Source: Pseudanabaena mucicola str. Chao 1806 | GTDB lineage: Bacteria > Cyanobacteriota > Cyanobacteriia > Pseudanabaenales > Pseudanabaenaceae | Length of the DNA: 64,000 nt | Direction of reading: 5' to 3' | Assembly (NCBI RefSeq): GCF_030323025.1 | Contig: NZ_CP097329.1 | Location: 899,001-963,000, forward strand | In this document: positions 8,606 through 17,900 of the stretch, piece by piece | How the letters are laid out: each line of letters starts with the position of its first letter | Numbering within the stretch: the first letter of the stretch is position 1 | Notes under the pieces: model-generated | Database searches by the model: none | What the model saw: the letters and a program-made list of their open reading frames with translations, nothing else | Told to the model about the DNA's origin: nothing | Program-made: the position numbers and the translations under genes

Positions 8606-9676
8606 ATGTCTACAATTCCTTCATCTTCAGACGTTAAAGCTCTTGCCGAAGATTTGTATAATCTAGTTGAACATCTGGAATCAACTGAACATGGGGAGCT
8701 AATTTATAGCGCTTTAAAAGTGATCGCCCAACTTAGTCAGACCGATGCCGAGCGTCTCGACTGGAAAATTTTGACGGGTTCCTTGCAGGACATGCAAAAA
8801 GCGATCGCCATGTTTTACCCCTATCGTTTTAATCGCAAGGTGAGTATTTTTGGCTCCGCTCGTACCCATGCCAATGCCTCAGAATATCGCCAAGCCTATG
8901 AGTTTGCAGAAAGGATTACCAAGCAAGGTTTTATGGTAATTACTGGCGCTGGTGGTGGGATCATGTCGGCAGGAAATGCAGGTGCTGGCAAAAATTCCTT
9001 TGGATTAAATATCAGCTTGCCCTTTGAGCAGACCAGTAACGGCTTTGTACCTGAAGACTCTCGTCTAGTTAAGTTTCGCTACTTCTTTACACGCAAGTTA
9101 TATTTTGTGAAAGAAAGTGATGCGATCGCGCTTTTCCCTGGAGGCTTTGGCACACAGGATGAATTTTTTGAATGTTTAACGCTTTGCCAAACGGGTCGTA
9201 CCACTCCTCGTCCAATGGTATTAATGGATAAAAAAGGTGGTGATTACTGGCAGCAGTGGGATGTTTTTGTCCAACAACAATTGATTGAACGGGGATTAAT
9301 AGTCAAGGAAGATCGAAGCCTCTACAAAATCACTGACGACATTGATGAAGCTTGTCAGTATATTTCCTCATTCTACAGTATTTATCATTCCTCTAGATGG
9401 GTTGGTGATTTATTTGTAATTCGCTTAAATTGCGATATTACTGACGAGCATCTAGATCGCCTTAATGATAGCTTTGACGATATTTTAATCAAGGGCAAAA
9501 TTGAGCGGAGTCATGCTCTTCCCAAAGAAGCTAATGATCCGCACATTATCAAACTGCCTCGTTTAACGATGTATTTTAATCAGCATGGCTTTGGACGATT
9601 GCAGGAGTTGATCTCGGCAATTAATGATACCTGTGATAGCGGCAATCCGATAATTTGTCATCCTGAGCAGCGTTAA
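8606..9676 (+). CDS. LOG-family (TIGR00730-type) Rossmann-fold protein
   Basis: This 356-residue protein contains a Rossmann-like LOG domain. It shows the nucleotide-binding pattern ITGAGGGIMSAGNAGAG and the family signature PGGFGTQDEFFE, related to PGGxGTxxE. Simple LOG proteins are phosphoribohydrolases that release cytokinin-type bases. This is a longer cyanobacterial form with about 100 extra residues at each end, and its substrate is unknown. The C-terminal part (VGDLFVIRLNCDIT…) is an added alpha/beta domain. It is likely monocistronic, with 139 bases to the next gene. Confidence 0.85.
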   Translation: MSTIPSSSDVKALAEDLYNLVEHLESTEHGELIYSALKVIAQLSQTDAERLDWKILTGSLQDMQKAIAMFYPYRFNRKVSIFGSARTHANASEYRQAYEFAERITKQGFMVITGAGGGIMSAGNAGAGKNSFGLNISLPFEQTSNGFVPEDSRLVKFRYFFTRKLYFVKESDAIALFPGGFGTQDEFFECLTLCQTGRTTPRPMVLMDKKGGDYWQQWDVFVQQQLIERGLIVKEDRSLYKITDDIDEACQYISSFYSIYHSSRWVGDLFVIRLNCDITDEHLDRLNDSFDDILIKGKIERSHALPKEANDPHIIKLPRLTMYFNQHGFGRLQELISAINDTCDSGNPIICHPEQR

Positions 9677-9815
9677 TCAAAAGTAAATTAAGCAGACCTA
9701 TTTAAACGAATTTTTGCTTTTAGCCCACAATTTATTGCAGAGCTTGATTACTATAAAATGGTAGACATAGCTTTCAGAGCCAATCAGTACAACAATAATC
9801 TAGGACAGGCATATC

Positions 9816-11081
9816 ATGAGAGGCGGTATCCGCATCGGCAGTATTTACGGCATTTCACTATATATTGACCCATCATGGTTTCTGATACTGAGCATTTTGG
9901 CTGTGTTATTAGGAAATGCCTATGCGAAGTTATCGCCATCCTTTTCCCTAGGCTATGGTGCGATTACTGCTATCCTCTTTTTCCTATCGATCGCTCTGAA
10001 TAAAATTGCCCATGGGCTCATGGCTAAAGCTAGGGGAGTTGCTATAAATTCCATTAATATTCAGTTTATGGGGGCTGCAAATAACGTTGAGCGGGAATCT
10101 CAAGATCCATTTTCCGTATTTAGTATTGCGATTTCAGGACCTCTAACCAGTTTAGTTTTAAGTGCGATCGGCTTTACAGTTACTTGGCTAATTGCAGGGG
10201 ATGCGATTTTATCGAGTAACCCGAAGTTGATCGAAGCTTTATCTGCTAGTATTGGTGCGTTACGCACTATTTGGACGATTATTAGTCTCTATTTTGCTCA
10301 AATCAATCTTTTTATTGGCATATTTAGCCTAATTCCTGCGCTCCCTTTTGAAGGGGGACATATTCTCAAGGCTGCCATTTGGAAATTAACGGGCGATCGC
10401 TTTGCAGGAATTAGATGGGCTGCTCGCTCAGGACAATTTTTTGGCATCTTGATAATGATTTTGGGCGGGATCATCTTGACTAGTAACTTGGGTGGACTCT
10501 TCTTAATCGTTCTCGGCTGGTTTATGTTTGGTAGTGCAGGTGGATATCTTTATCTAAATAACTTGCAACAGGCTCTTTTAGATCTCAATGCTGAAGCCGC
10601 AATGACAAGAGATTTTCGCTTGGTAGATGCTGATATTTCCTTGCGAGATTTTGCAGACAAGTTTATCTTGATGGAAGATAAGGATGCGAATCCGATCTAT
10701 GTGGCTTCAGCAAATGGACGTGATCGCGGTTTGGTATCAGCTGAGCAGATTCGTCATATCGATAGCCATGAGTGGCCATCACGATCTCTCCAAGCCCTAG
10801 TTAAGCCATTCGATGAGATTGATACGGTCGAACTTAAAGACCAAATTCTTAAAGTCATCAGTCTGCTTGAGCAAAAACAACTGCGCTATGTGATTGTGCG
10901 ATCGCCAGTCGGCTCGGTGGCAGGGGTAATTGATCGTGGCGATATTATCAAGGCTCTAGATAGCAAATTGCTGTGGCGGATTCCTTCTGAATATATTAAA
11001 CAAATTAAAGCCGATGGGAAATTTCCTCCGAACTTTCAGTTAGTGGAAATTTGCGAACAGTTAAATCAGAATAATCAATAA
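9816..11081 (+). CDS. Site-2 protease-like membrane protein with CBS pair; catalytic motifs lost
   Basis: This 421-residue protein has the layout of an M50 rhomboid-like S2P/CBS protein. It has an N-terminal beta-hairpin (GGIRIGSIYGISLYIDPSW), about six membrane segments, then a CBS pair (about 260-395). The zinc motif expected as HExxH reads NKIAH (62-66), so the first His and the catalytic Glu are gone. The expected NxxPxxPLDGG reads SLIPALPFEGG (171-181), so Asn became Ser and Asp became Glu. The rest of the fold is well kept, arguing against a decaying gene. I infer an inactive pseudo-protease that binds a substrate or senses adenylates. The start has AGGAC upstream. recG begins 14 bases after its stop. 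Confidence 0.85.
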   Translation: MRGGIRIGSIYGISLYIDPSWFLILSILAVLLGNAYAKLSPSFSLGYGAITAILFFLSIALNKIAHGLMAKARGVAINSINIQFMGAANNVERESQDPFSVFSIAISGPLTSLVLSAIGFTVTWLIAGDAILSSNPKLIEALSASIGALRTIWTIISLYFAQINLFIGIFSLIPALPFEGGHILKAAIWKLTGDRFAGIRWAARSGQFFGILIMILGGIILTSNLGGLFLIVLGWFMFGSAGGYLYLNNLQQALLDLNAEAAMTRDFRLVDADISLRDFADKFILMEDKDANPIYVASANGRDRGLVSAEQIRHIDSHEWPSRSLQALVKPFDEIDTVELKDQILKVISLLEQKQLRYVIVRSPVGSVAGVIDRGDIIKALDSKLLWRIPSEYIKQIKADGKFPPNFQLVEICEQLNQNNQ

Positions 11082-11095
11082 TTAGTCTCAAACTT

Positions 11096-13552
11096 GTGTC
11101 CCTTGATATAAATCGCTTACAGCAAGCCTTGAGTGTCGAGGCGGAAAGAGGCTTTTCAAATTTGCAGGGAAAGCAATTTTTGTTTGCTGATTTTTTGAAA
11201 GTAAGTTTACAAGAGGATTTGCCTGATGATTGGGAAATGAGCGATCGCCTCCAAGCACAGACCCTTGCTCATCAATACGCTCAGTACCATGATTTACCCC
11301 TAGGACGGAGGCAGCATCTAGTTGCCGAGACAAGGCGCTTACTTTATGAAGTGCGTCGTCGGGAACTGGCGGAGACTAATGCAGTTTCTAAGCAGAAGAG
11401 ACCTAAAACGGCAGCGATCGCAACGACGGAACCCAAAGCCGTTAAAAAATTGACTCCCGAAATCGAACTAAAAGATGTCGAGGGGGTTGGTTCATTTATG
11501 GCAGCAAGGTTTAAGCTGCTCGATTTGTATACTGTACGTGATGTACTAAGTTACTATCCTCGCGATCATATTGACTATGCGCGACAAATTCCCATTCGCG
11601 AACTGAAAGATGGGGATACAGTTACGGTCATCGGTACTGTCAAGAAATTTAATTGCTTTACTAGTCCCAAAAATCCCAATCTTACAATTGTAGAAATTAT
11701 TCTGCGTGACTATACAGGACAAATCAAATTAAGCCGTTTCTGGACAGGTAAGCGCTATGCCAATCGTGGTTGGCAAGAAACCCAGAAAAAGCTCTATCCC
11801 CAAGGTTGCACGATCGCAGCTTCAGGTATGGTTAAACAGAGCAAATATGGCTTGACCCTAGAGAATTATGAAGTAGAAGTTCTCGAACATACTCAAGATA
11901 CGATTCAGTCGAAAACCGTTGGTCGCGTCGTGCCAGTCTATCCGCTTACAGAAGGAATTACTCCTGAATCCATCCGTCGCCTTGTCGCACAATGTTTACC
12001 AGCAGTATCGCAAATTTCTGATCCGATGCCTGAGCGCTTTTTACAGGATTATCAAATGATGCCCTTGTCAGAAGCGATCGCCCAAGTGCATTACCCAGAT
12101 AGTAGCGAAATGCTGGAGCAAGCTGTAATTCGCCTAACCTTTGATAAGTATTTCTATCGCCGACTTGTGTCTCTCTATCGGCGGCAACAACAAAAGGCAA
12201 TCCATTTCGTGCCGCAGAGCAATGCGATCGCTCAACTCGAAAAAATTCTACCCTTTGAGTTAACCAATGCTCAAAAGCGAGTTGTCACCGAAATTCGCGC
12301 TGATCTCCAAGGTCAAACACCGATGAACCGACTAGTGCAGGGAGATGTTGGTTCAGGTAAAACGATTGTAGCGGTATATGCACTTTTAACGGCGATCGAG
12401 GCAGGTTATCAGACAGCGCTGATGGCTCCTACGGAAGTTCTCACGGAGCAACATTATCGCAAGATTGTGGAATGGTTTATGCAGCTAAATCTGCCCGTAG
12501 AAATTCTCACGGGTTCCACCAAAACCGCCAAGCGACGCGAGATTTTACGGCAATTGGAAACAGGGGAATTACCACTCGTGATTGGAACCCATGCTTTAAT
12601 TCAAGATGGGGTGAACTTTGCAAGATTAGGCTTAGCGGTTATCGACGAGCAGCATCGTTTTGGCAGAGATCAGCGATCGCGACTTTTACAAAAGGGCAAT
12701 GATCCCCATGTCCTGATCATGACGGCAACTCCAATTCCACGAACTCTATATCTAACGAATTCTGAAATCGAAGTTAGCATCATTGACGAACTTCCTCCCG
12801 GACGCAAACCAATTCAAACAGTTCTACTCAAACCTTCACAGCGCAAAGATGCCTATGATCTGATTAAGCGGGAAATTGCTCAAGGAAGGCAGGTCTATAT
12901 AGTGTTGCCGTTAGTGGAAGAGTCGGAGAAAATGGAAGATATTAAGGCAGCTACGCAAGAACGGGAACATTTACAGAATGTGGTTTTCCCTCACTTCCAA
13001 ATTGGATTATTACATGGGCAAATGACTTCAACAGAAAAGGATGAAGCGATTAACACTTTCCGTCGAGGCGACACTCAAATTCTAGTTGCCACAACCGTTG
13101 TGGAAGTTGGGGTCGATATTCCTAATGCTTCTGTAATGTTAATCGAACATGCTGATCGCTTTGGTTTAGCCCAGTTACATCAACTACGGGGCAGAGTCGG
13201 ACGAGGTTCATCCCAATCCTATTGCCTCTTACTGAGTAGTTCCAAATCACAAACCGCCCAAGAGCGTTTACAGGTTCTAGAACAATCGCAGGATGGATTT
13301 TTTATTGCTGAGAGAGATTTCCAGATGCGTGGCAAGGGCAAGGACGAAGGGACAGAACAATCGGGTCATGCAGGTTTCTCTATTGAGGATCGCTTGCCCG
13401 ATGAGGCAGCCCGTCAAGAGATTTTCCAAATTGCCCGTGAAGCCGCCGAACGTATTATCAAAAAAGATCCTACTTTAGAACATTTCCCTGCTCTGAAAGC
13501 CGAATTTGAAATGCACTATCAGCGCTTACAAGGCGGTGCAATCTTTACCTAA
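11096..13552 (+). CDS. recG: ATP-dependent DNA helicase RecG
   Basis: This 818-residue branch-migration helicase acts on stalled forks and Holliday junctions. After a cyanobacterial N-terminal extension of ~110 residues come the helix-hairpin and OB wedge domain, Walker A GDVGSGKT, DEQH box IDEQHRFG, motif III TATPIPRT and the C-terminal helicase lobe QLRGRVGRG. The predicted start is a GTG (MSLDI), because the next in-frame ATGs lie inside conserved sequence. It probably shares a transcript with the preceding CBS membrane protein. A DUF2809 relic begins 29 bases downstream. Confidence 0.95.
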   Translation: MSLDINRLQQALSVEAERGFSNLQGKQFLFADFLKVSLQEDLPDDWEMSDRLQAQTLAHQYAQYHDLPLGRRQHLVAETRRLLYEVRRRELAETNAVSKQKRPKTAAIATTEPKAVKKLTPEIELKDVEGVGSFMAARFKLLDLYTVRDVLSYYPRDHIDYARQIPIRELKDGDTVTVIGTVKKFNCFTSPKNPNLTIVEIILRDYTGQIKLSRFWTGKRYANRGWQETQKKLYPQGCTIAASGMVKQSKYGLTLENYEVEVLEHTQDTIQSKTVGRVVPVYPLTEGITPESIRRLVAQCLPAVSQISDPMPERFLQDYQMMPLSEAIAQVHYPDSSEMLEQAVIRLTFDKYFYRRLVSLYRRQQQKAIHFVPQSNAIAQLEKILPFELTNAQKRVVTEIRADLQGQTPMNRLVQGDVGSGKTIVAVYALLTAIEAGYQTALMAPTEVLTEQHYRKIVEWFMQLNLPVEILTGSTKTAKRREILRQLETGELPLVIGTHALIQDGVNFARLGLAVIDEQHRFGRDQRSRLLQKGNDPHVLIMTATPIPRTLYLTNSEIEVSIIDELPPGRKPIQTVLLKPSQRKDAYDLIKREIAQGRQVYIVLPLVEESEKMEDIKAATQEREHLQNVVFPHFQIGLLHGQMTSTEKDEAINTFRRGDTQILVATTVVEVGVDIPNASVMLIEHADRFGLAQLHQLRGRVGRGSSQSYCLLLSSSKSQTAQERLQVLEQSQDGFFIAERDFQMRGKGKDEGTEQSGHAGFSIEDRLPDEAARQEIFQIAREAAERIIKKDPTLEHFPALKAEFEMHYQRLQGGAIFT

Positions 13553-13581
13553 AATCCTAAAATCTAAAGGGTTAGAGCAAA

Positions 13582-13719
13582 ATGATTACCACTAAACTTA
13601 CTTTTAATCGTCAGTATTTCTATTTGACGATTTTACGCTTTCTCGTAGAAATGATGATCGCAGTTTTCGTCGATGATCAATTTATTCGTCCACTTGTTGG
13701 TGATGTATTAAGTAGCTAG
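13582..13719 (+). pseudogene. Truncated DUF2809 membrane protein
   Basis: Starting at ATG 13582, behind an AAGGG-like ribosome-binding site, the frame encodes 45 residues. It runs MITTKLTFNRQYFYLTIL… to DDQFIRPLVGDVL, which matches the N-terminus of DUF2809 proteins as I recall the family. The frame then enters the dispersed repeat at 13709 and stops at TAG 13717-13719. The rest of the usual ~120-residue domain is absent; the repeat and then an IS66 element follow. It is a remnant, not a functional gene, and lies 29 bases after recG in the same direction. Confidence 0.65.
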
Positions 13720-13811
13720 ACATAAGTAAACTAAAAACCGATATTTTTGTCCTGCCCGCTACGCGGGCGGAACAAAACTCTGTTTGGGTTTTAATTAAGT
13801 TGAGCTACTTA
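13709..13811 (+). repeat. ~103-bp dispersed repeat, copy 2
   Basis: It starts TAAGTAGCTAGACATAAGTA and ends TTAAGTTGAGCTACTTA, with 9-bp perfect outer inverted ends (TAAGTAGCT/AGCTACTTA). The central stem is CCGCCCGC-like, around TGCCCGCTACGCGGGCGG. The copy sits in the DUF2809 remnant and supplies its stop codon. Copy 1 (3577) has the same orientation and copy 3 (34239) the reverse. Confidence 0.85.
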
Positions 13812-13814
13812 ATA

Positions 13815-13822
13815 CTTTGACA
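13815..13822. repeat. Target-site duplication, left copy (CTTTGACA)
   Basis: These eight bases directly precede the left inverted end of the IS66-type element. They are repeated exactly at 15412-15419 after its right end. Eight base pairs is the known duplication length for the IS66 family. Confidence 0.9.
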
Positions 13823-15411
13823 GTAACTACTCAGGCTGGAGATTTGGGAAGAAATGGTTTCCAAGAAACACTTGTTTGAGAGACTCCAGAACATTAACAC
13901 CTTGCTTTCTGAGAGTCGAAATATAGCCACGAATGCGACAGAACATTTGAGCGCCCTCAAGAGAGCGAAAAGTGCCAGATACTTTCTGTTTGAGTTTCAT
14001 CATACGTAAATCACGTTCCGCCTGATTGTTATCAAAAGGAACACGAAAATCATACATAAAAGCTAAAACAGCCGATTGATTTTTTTGAAGACGGTCGAGT
14101 AAGTTCTTGGCTGGACTTTGTTTAAGACGACCTTTCCTTGGTGGGATATCTGGATCTATGGGAGGCGGCGGATTAGCTTTAAGTCCTTGGTCAATTAGTT
14201 CCTGATAACGTCGCTCAAAATCTGCTGATTTTTCTGAGGGTAAAGCGCTGAGTCCATCAGTTTTGGCAACTCCTATCTGGTCTTTGATTTCAACCAATAA
14301 CGAGAGCATCAACTCTGCCCATGGCTGTTGGTAACGTTCAACGATAAACGTCAATTCCCGTAAATGATGTGCATTGCACAAAGCATGTTTACAATCATAT
14401 TGGGCATAACTAGATAAACCATCATGGACACTGATACCGTCAAAGTTGGGCAGAATATCCATCGCATCCATAGCTATTTGACCCCGTTTGGTATGCATAA
14501 AGTAGTAGGTTAACCCTGATGTACTTGCCACATGCAACCACATCAGTTTTCCTTTGACCCGCATCCCTGTTTCGTCAAAATGTCCTACTTCGGCAGCTTG
14601 TATCCCCTCTTTTAGATACTGTTCTACGGTTTCTAATTGCCCATAGCAATATTCTCTTGCGTTGTAGATTGTCCCTTCCGATAGTTTGCAGTCAAATATT
14701 TCGCTGATTAGTTCCCGCACCCTCTCTGTTGGCAGTAATTGTCCCTCCATCAGATAGACTATTAATCCCTTTAGTCCTGATCCATACTGCACTACGTTGC
14801 TCACATCGGCTGGAAATTTTCCGCGATTTAATAATCCGCAGTGGTTACAGCATTTTACTTCGGCTTGATGTTCTGTTACTTTTAGGACTATTGGTGGTAA
14901 ATCATGCACTTGTCTCAAGTCCCAATTTAATATCTCTGTGCCTACTAACGAGGCTCCGCAACTTTCGCACTGGTCTACCCGATGCACGATGGTTTCATCG
15001 ATTTCTTCTCGCCACTCTAAGGTGTTGCCTTCATGCCCAATTTGTCCTCCGCTTTGCCGTTCACTTTTTCCTCGCAAGCTTTTTGTTCGCTTTCCAAATC
15101 CGTCACTTGATGGTGGTTTGCTACTGTTTTGACTATCTTTCTTTGCCTGATTTTCTAATACTTCTAATCGCTCTTCTAGTTGCTCTATCTTGTGCAATAG
15201 TCCTTCCACCAAAGCAATAACAGCTTCTTCGCCTTGTTGATAGATCCCTCGGATCTCTTCTCTACTGATTCTTTGCTTTGGTGGACTCTCTTTCATCTCG
15301 ATTACGATTCGCTCTGGCTTTATTCTTCAAATCCTACTTCTTCCTTGATTACTTCTTGGAAAATATTATTAAATCTTTAGCTTGAATTAAATCTTTAGCC
15401 TGAGTAGTTAC
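13823..15411 (-). mobile_element. Complete IS66-family insertion sequence, 1589 bp
   Basis: The element is bounded by inverted ends GTAACTACTCAGGCT (13823-13837) and its exact complement (15397-15411). It is flanked by the 8-bp duplication CTTTGACA. It carries a single transposase gene on the minus strand and no tnpA/tnpB accessory ORFs, as in the ISBst12-like subgroup. Intact ends, an intact ORF and a perfect target duplication indicate recent insertion. The right duplication abuts the stop codon of the M48-like gene, so that gene was left complete. Confidence 0.95.
13827..15296 (-). CDS. IS66-family transposase
   Basis: This 489-residue DDE transposase has an N-terminal coiled coil (EQLEERLEVLENQ), a Ser-rich PPSSDGFGK linker and a four-Cys zinc finger (CESCGAS…CNHCG). 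The catalytic core has Asp in FDETGMRVKGK, Asp in SVHDGLSSY and Glu in NNQAERDLRM, followed by the C-terminal RIRGYISTLRKQG segment. Full length, no frameshift. It is the only gene of its element. Its stop codon lies only 4 bases from the inner edge of the left inverted end. Confidence 0.96.
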   Translation of the reverse strand: MKESPPKQRISREEIRGIYQQGEEAVIALVEGLLHKIEQLEERLEVLENQAKKDSQNSSKPPSSDGFGKRTKSLRGKSERQSGGQIGHEGNTLEWREEIDETIVHRVDQCESCGASLVGTEILNWDLRQVHDLPPIVLKVTEHQAEVKCCNHCGLLNRGKFPADVSNVVQYGSGLKGLIVYLMEGQLLPTERVRELISEIFDCKLSEGTIYNAREYCYGQLETVEQYLKEGIQAAEVGHFDETGMRVKGKLMWLHVASTSGLTYYFMHTKRGQIAMDAMDILPNFDGISVHDGLSSYAQYDCKHALCNAHHLRELTFIVERYQQPWAELMLSLLVEIKDQIGVAKTDGLSALPSEKSADFERRYQELIDQGLKANPPPPIDPDIPPRKGRLKQSPAKNLLDRLQKNQSAVLAFMYDFRVPFDNNQAERDLRMMKLKQKVSGTFRSLEGAQMFCRIRGYISTLRKQGVNVLESLKQVFLGNHFFPNLQPE

Positions 15412-15419
15412 CTTTGACA
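15412..15419. repeat. Target-site duplication, right copy (CTTTGACA)
   Basis: Exact match to 13815-13822. It ends one base before the TCA (stop codon TGA on the minus strand) of the M48-like gene. Confidence 0.9.
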
Positions 15420-17480
15420 TCAGAATAAGCGAGAAGTTAGTAATAAGATCGTCAGACCTAATAGCACGAGAATGGAACTAAAGATATTATTCCAAAACTG
15501 GTGATAGCTGATTAGCGAGGCTCTATGCTTAGGGCTATCCTGCATAATCGGCTGTAAAGTGGATAGATCAATAATGGGAAACTTACCACGACGAAACCAA
15601 CCAGAAGCTAGTACTGAGCGATCGCATAGCAACTCTAAATTCTTAATAGTATTGGAAGGATCAATAATCCATTGACGGAAATTGGGAATGTAGTTTAGGA
15701 AAGCTAATCCTCCTTGATCTTCTAAACGTAATGAATAGCCGATGTAAAACTCATCAGTTCCATATCCCAATAATTCCCCTGGAATTTGTACAGGTGCACC
15801 TTGAACATAGCTAGCATAGGGATCGATCAATAAACTCACCAGATCTGTATCAGCAACTTTCCGAAAATCTGGATAGCGGAGGCTCCCTTGAAACATAAAG
15901 CCTAAGCCTAAACCAATTAATGAGAAACTCAGTAATAACCATCGATTAAAGAGTTGATATAACAACATGGAAGCAATGATGGCGATCGCTACACCGATAA
16001 ATGGAGAAATCTGAATGAACAAATCGCGCCAAAAGTTTTGATATAGCCGCTTTTTATTCAATTTTTTCTCTTCCTTCAATAATTCTGCAAAATCATATTC
16101 CGTGAGTAGTCCTAATTGTTTGGAATAGCCTGACAGAAATCTTAGACGCTTGCCAACTAAGGGATGGGTGGAATGGACTTCTAGCCAACGTCTCCAAGGA
16201 TTGAATAGTTCCCAAAGAAATACGCGGTAAGGATCTTGATCTGTTTGTCCTGCGTGGGCAATTTCCATTGCTAGCCCAATCGCCGTCATCGTTTGGCGAT
16301 CGCAAATCCCCAATGCTCGCGTCGATTCTAAAAGACGATTAGTGGGCATGGCAGGTTGATTGTAAGGCAACATTTGCCTTGCCATTTTAGGTAAGGCGCG
16401 GGCGAGGGCATTAGGATTTCCCGTCATCTCTGCGGCAAAGCGATCGCTGACAATCGTACTGGCATGGGAGAGCCAAACCAACAAATAATTACTGAGGCAG
16501 TAGAACACATTCGCAAAAGTTGCCGCAATTTGCCAGATTTGCTTAGCACTTTTAGCACGATAGCTTTGGCGGCTGAGCAATACATAGAGGTAATAGAGAA
16601 CTTGGACAGGTGCAGAAATAAAGGTCAGTACGGAAAAACTTTTATTACGAATTCGCCCTAATTGATAGGCATAAACTGTGGCAATTTCATCATCATCGAG
16701 ACACTCAAATAGACCGCGACTCACGACAATGCGTGCAGAATTAGAAATTACCCCATAAGTAAAGGCAACAGGTGCATCATCTTCAATCCATCCTAAACGC
16801 GGTACGAAAATATTATATTTCTCACAAAAATTCTCAATGATTTCCACAGCCTCAGGACTTTTTTCATCCAAATCTGCTAGCGTAATCCATTGAATACGGT
16901 GATACTGTTTCTGAGTGATATCAATAATCCATGGCGACATGAAAAATAGCAAAATGCTAACTACGAAAGTCACTATTGAAATAGTCGTTAACCAAGCATT
17001 CGTAAAGGTAGTGGTAAAAATCAGGGAAATTCCATAGCCAATTAAGAATTGTAAGCCAATGATTGCGAGGATTGTAAATAGAATTGAGGCAATAAGAAAA
17101 TATGTATAAAGAGATGGGAGTGCTAGGGTGACATTTTTTTTACGATAGCGGCGAGGTGCAGACTTGATCACCGAGGCAACATCTTCATTCCGCCTAATAC
17201 GATCATCGAGTGGCTCATCAAGAGATGCTCGCAGAGTAACTAGGGATTTTTGCGCCCATTGTTGTAGCTGTGGGTCAGCATAGGTCTCTAATTGTTCACA
17301 AATTGAGATCGCTTTATCCGCACGTCCTGTTTTTTTGTATGCCGAAACGAGCCAAATCTGAGATTGCACGTAGTCTTTGGACGTGGGATCTGCACAACCT
17401 TGGCTATATTCAGTCAAGATGGCAATCGCTTCAGTATAGTGTTTTCGCAACAATGCCTCTTTACCAGCTTTTAGTGACAT
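15420..17480 (-). CDS. M48-like membrane protein with TPR N-terminus; zinc motif lost
   Basis: This 686-residue protein has TPR-like helices (1-90), then two membrane segments (about 125-185), then a domain laid out like the M48 (HtpX/Ste24) peptidases. Where HELGH is expected after DDDEIA, the sequence reads AYQLGRIRN (271-279). His, Glu and the second His are Tyr, Gln and Arg. The third-ligand Glu before SDRFAAEMTGNP is also missing. More membrane segments and a C-terminal region (from ~530) follow. Fold-level conservation without zinc ligands suggests a pseudo-protease with a scaffold or regulatory role; that is inference. It runs divergently from the small gene at 17901. The 420-base gap between them holds AT-rich sequence with no ORF or strong repeat. 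Confidence 0.8.
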   Translation of the reverse strand: MSLKAGKEALLRKHYTEAIAILTEYSQGCADPTSKDYVQSQIWLVSAYKKTGRADKAISICEQLETYADPQLQQWAQKSLVTLRASLDEPLDDRIRRNEDVASVIKSAPRRYRKKNVTLALPSLYTYFLIASILFTILAIIGLQFLIGYGISLIFTTTFTNAWLTTISIVTFVVSILLFFMSPWIIDITQKQYHRIQWITLADLDEKSPEAVEIIENFCEKYNIFVPRLGWIEDDAPVAFTYGVISNSARIVVSRGLFECLDDDEIATVYAYQLGRIRNKSFSVLTFISAPVQVLYYLYVLLSRQSYRAKSAKQIWQIAATFANVFYCLSNYLLVWLSHASTIVSDRFAAEMTGNPNALARALPKMARQMLPYNQPAMPTNRLLESTRALGICDRQTMTAIGLAMEIAHAGQTDQDPYRVFLWELFNPWRRWLEVHSTHPLVGKRLRFLSGYSKQLGLLTEYDFAELLKEEKKLNKKRLYQNFWRDLFIQISPFIGVAIAIIASMLLYQLFNRWLLLSFSLIGLGLGFMFQGSLRYPDFRKVADTDLVSLLIDPYASYVQGAPVQIPGELLGYGTDEFYIGYSLRLEDQGGLAFLNYIPNFRQWIIDPSNTIKNLELLCDRSVLASGWFRRGKFPIIDLSTLQPIMQDSPKHRASLISYHQFWNNIFSSILVLLGLTILLLTSRLF

Positions 17481-17900
17481 CGTTTCGCCTCAATCTCGCA
17501 ACTTTAAAGTTTATTTTGACATTTACCGAGCCTGATTAACTACCAAATAGCTATGCGTAGGTAACGTTAAAAACCTAGAAACGTGGGTTGCCTTTTATGT
17601 GATATATGGGCGAACTACGTTTATGGAATTTTTAATTATAATGAACTAATTAGAGTGTTTAAAAAACGATTATTTGTGGATTAGCAAACGTCCTCACAAA
17701 TAATCTTTACAGCACATTATGCAATAAATCCTCCTTAGGAATGAACTAATTATTCATTGGCTCCATACGTCAATTTGGCAACAATAGAGATTTTTAAGGT
17801 AACTATATTTACAGAATTTAATATTTAGATTACCACAATTGGGTTAGCAATTAGCTCATATTGATTGCTTTAATTGCCAATAAATAATTAGGAGGAGTCT

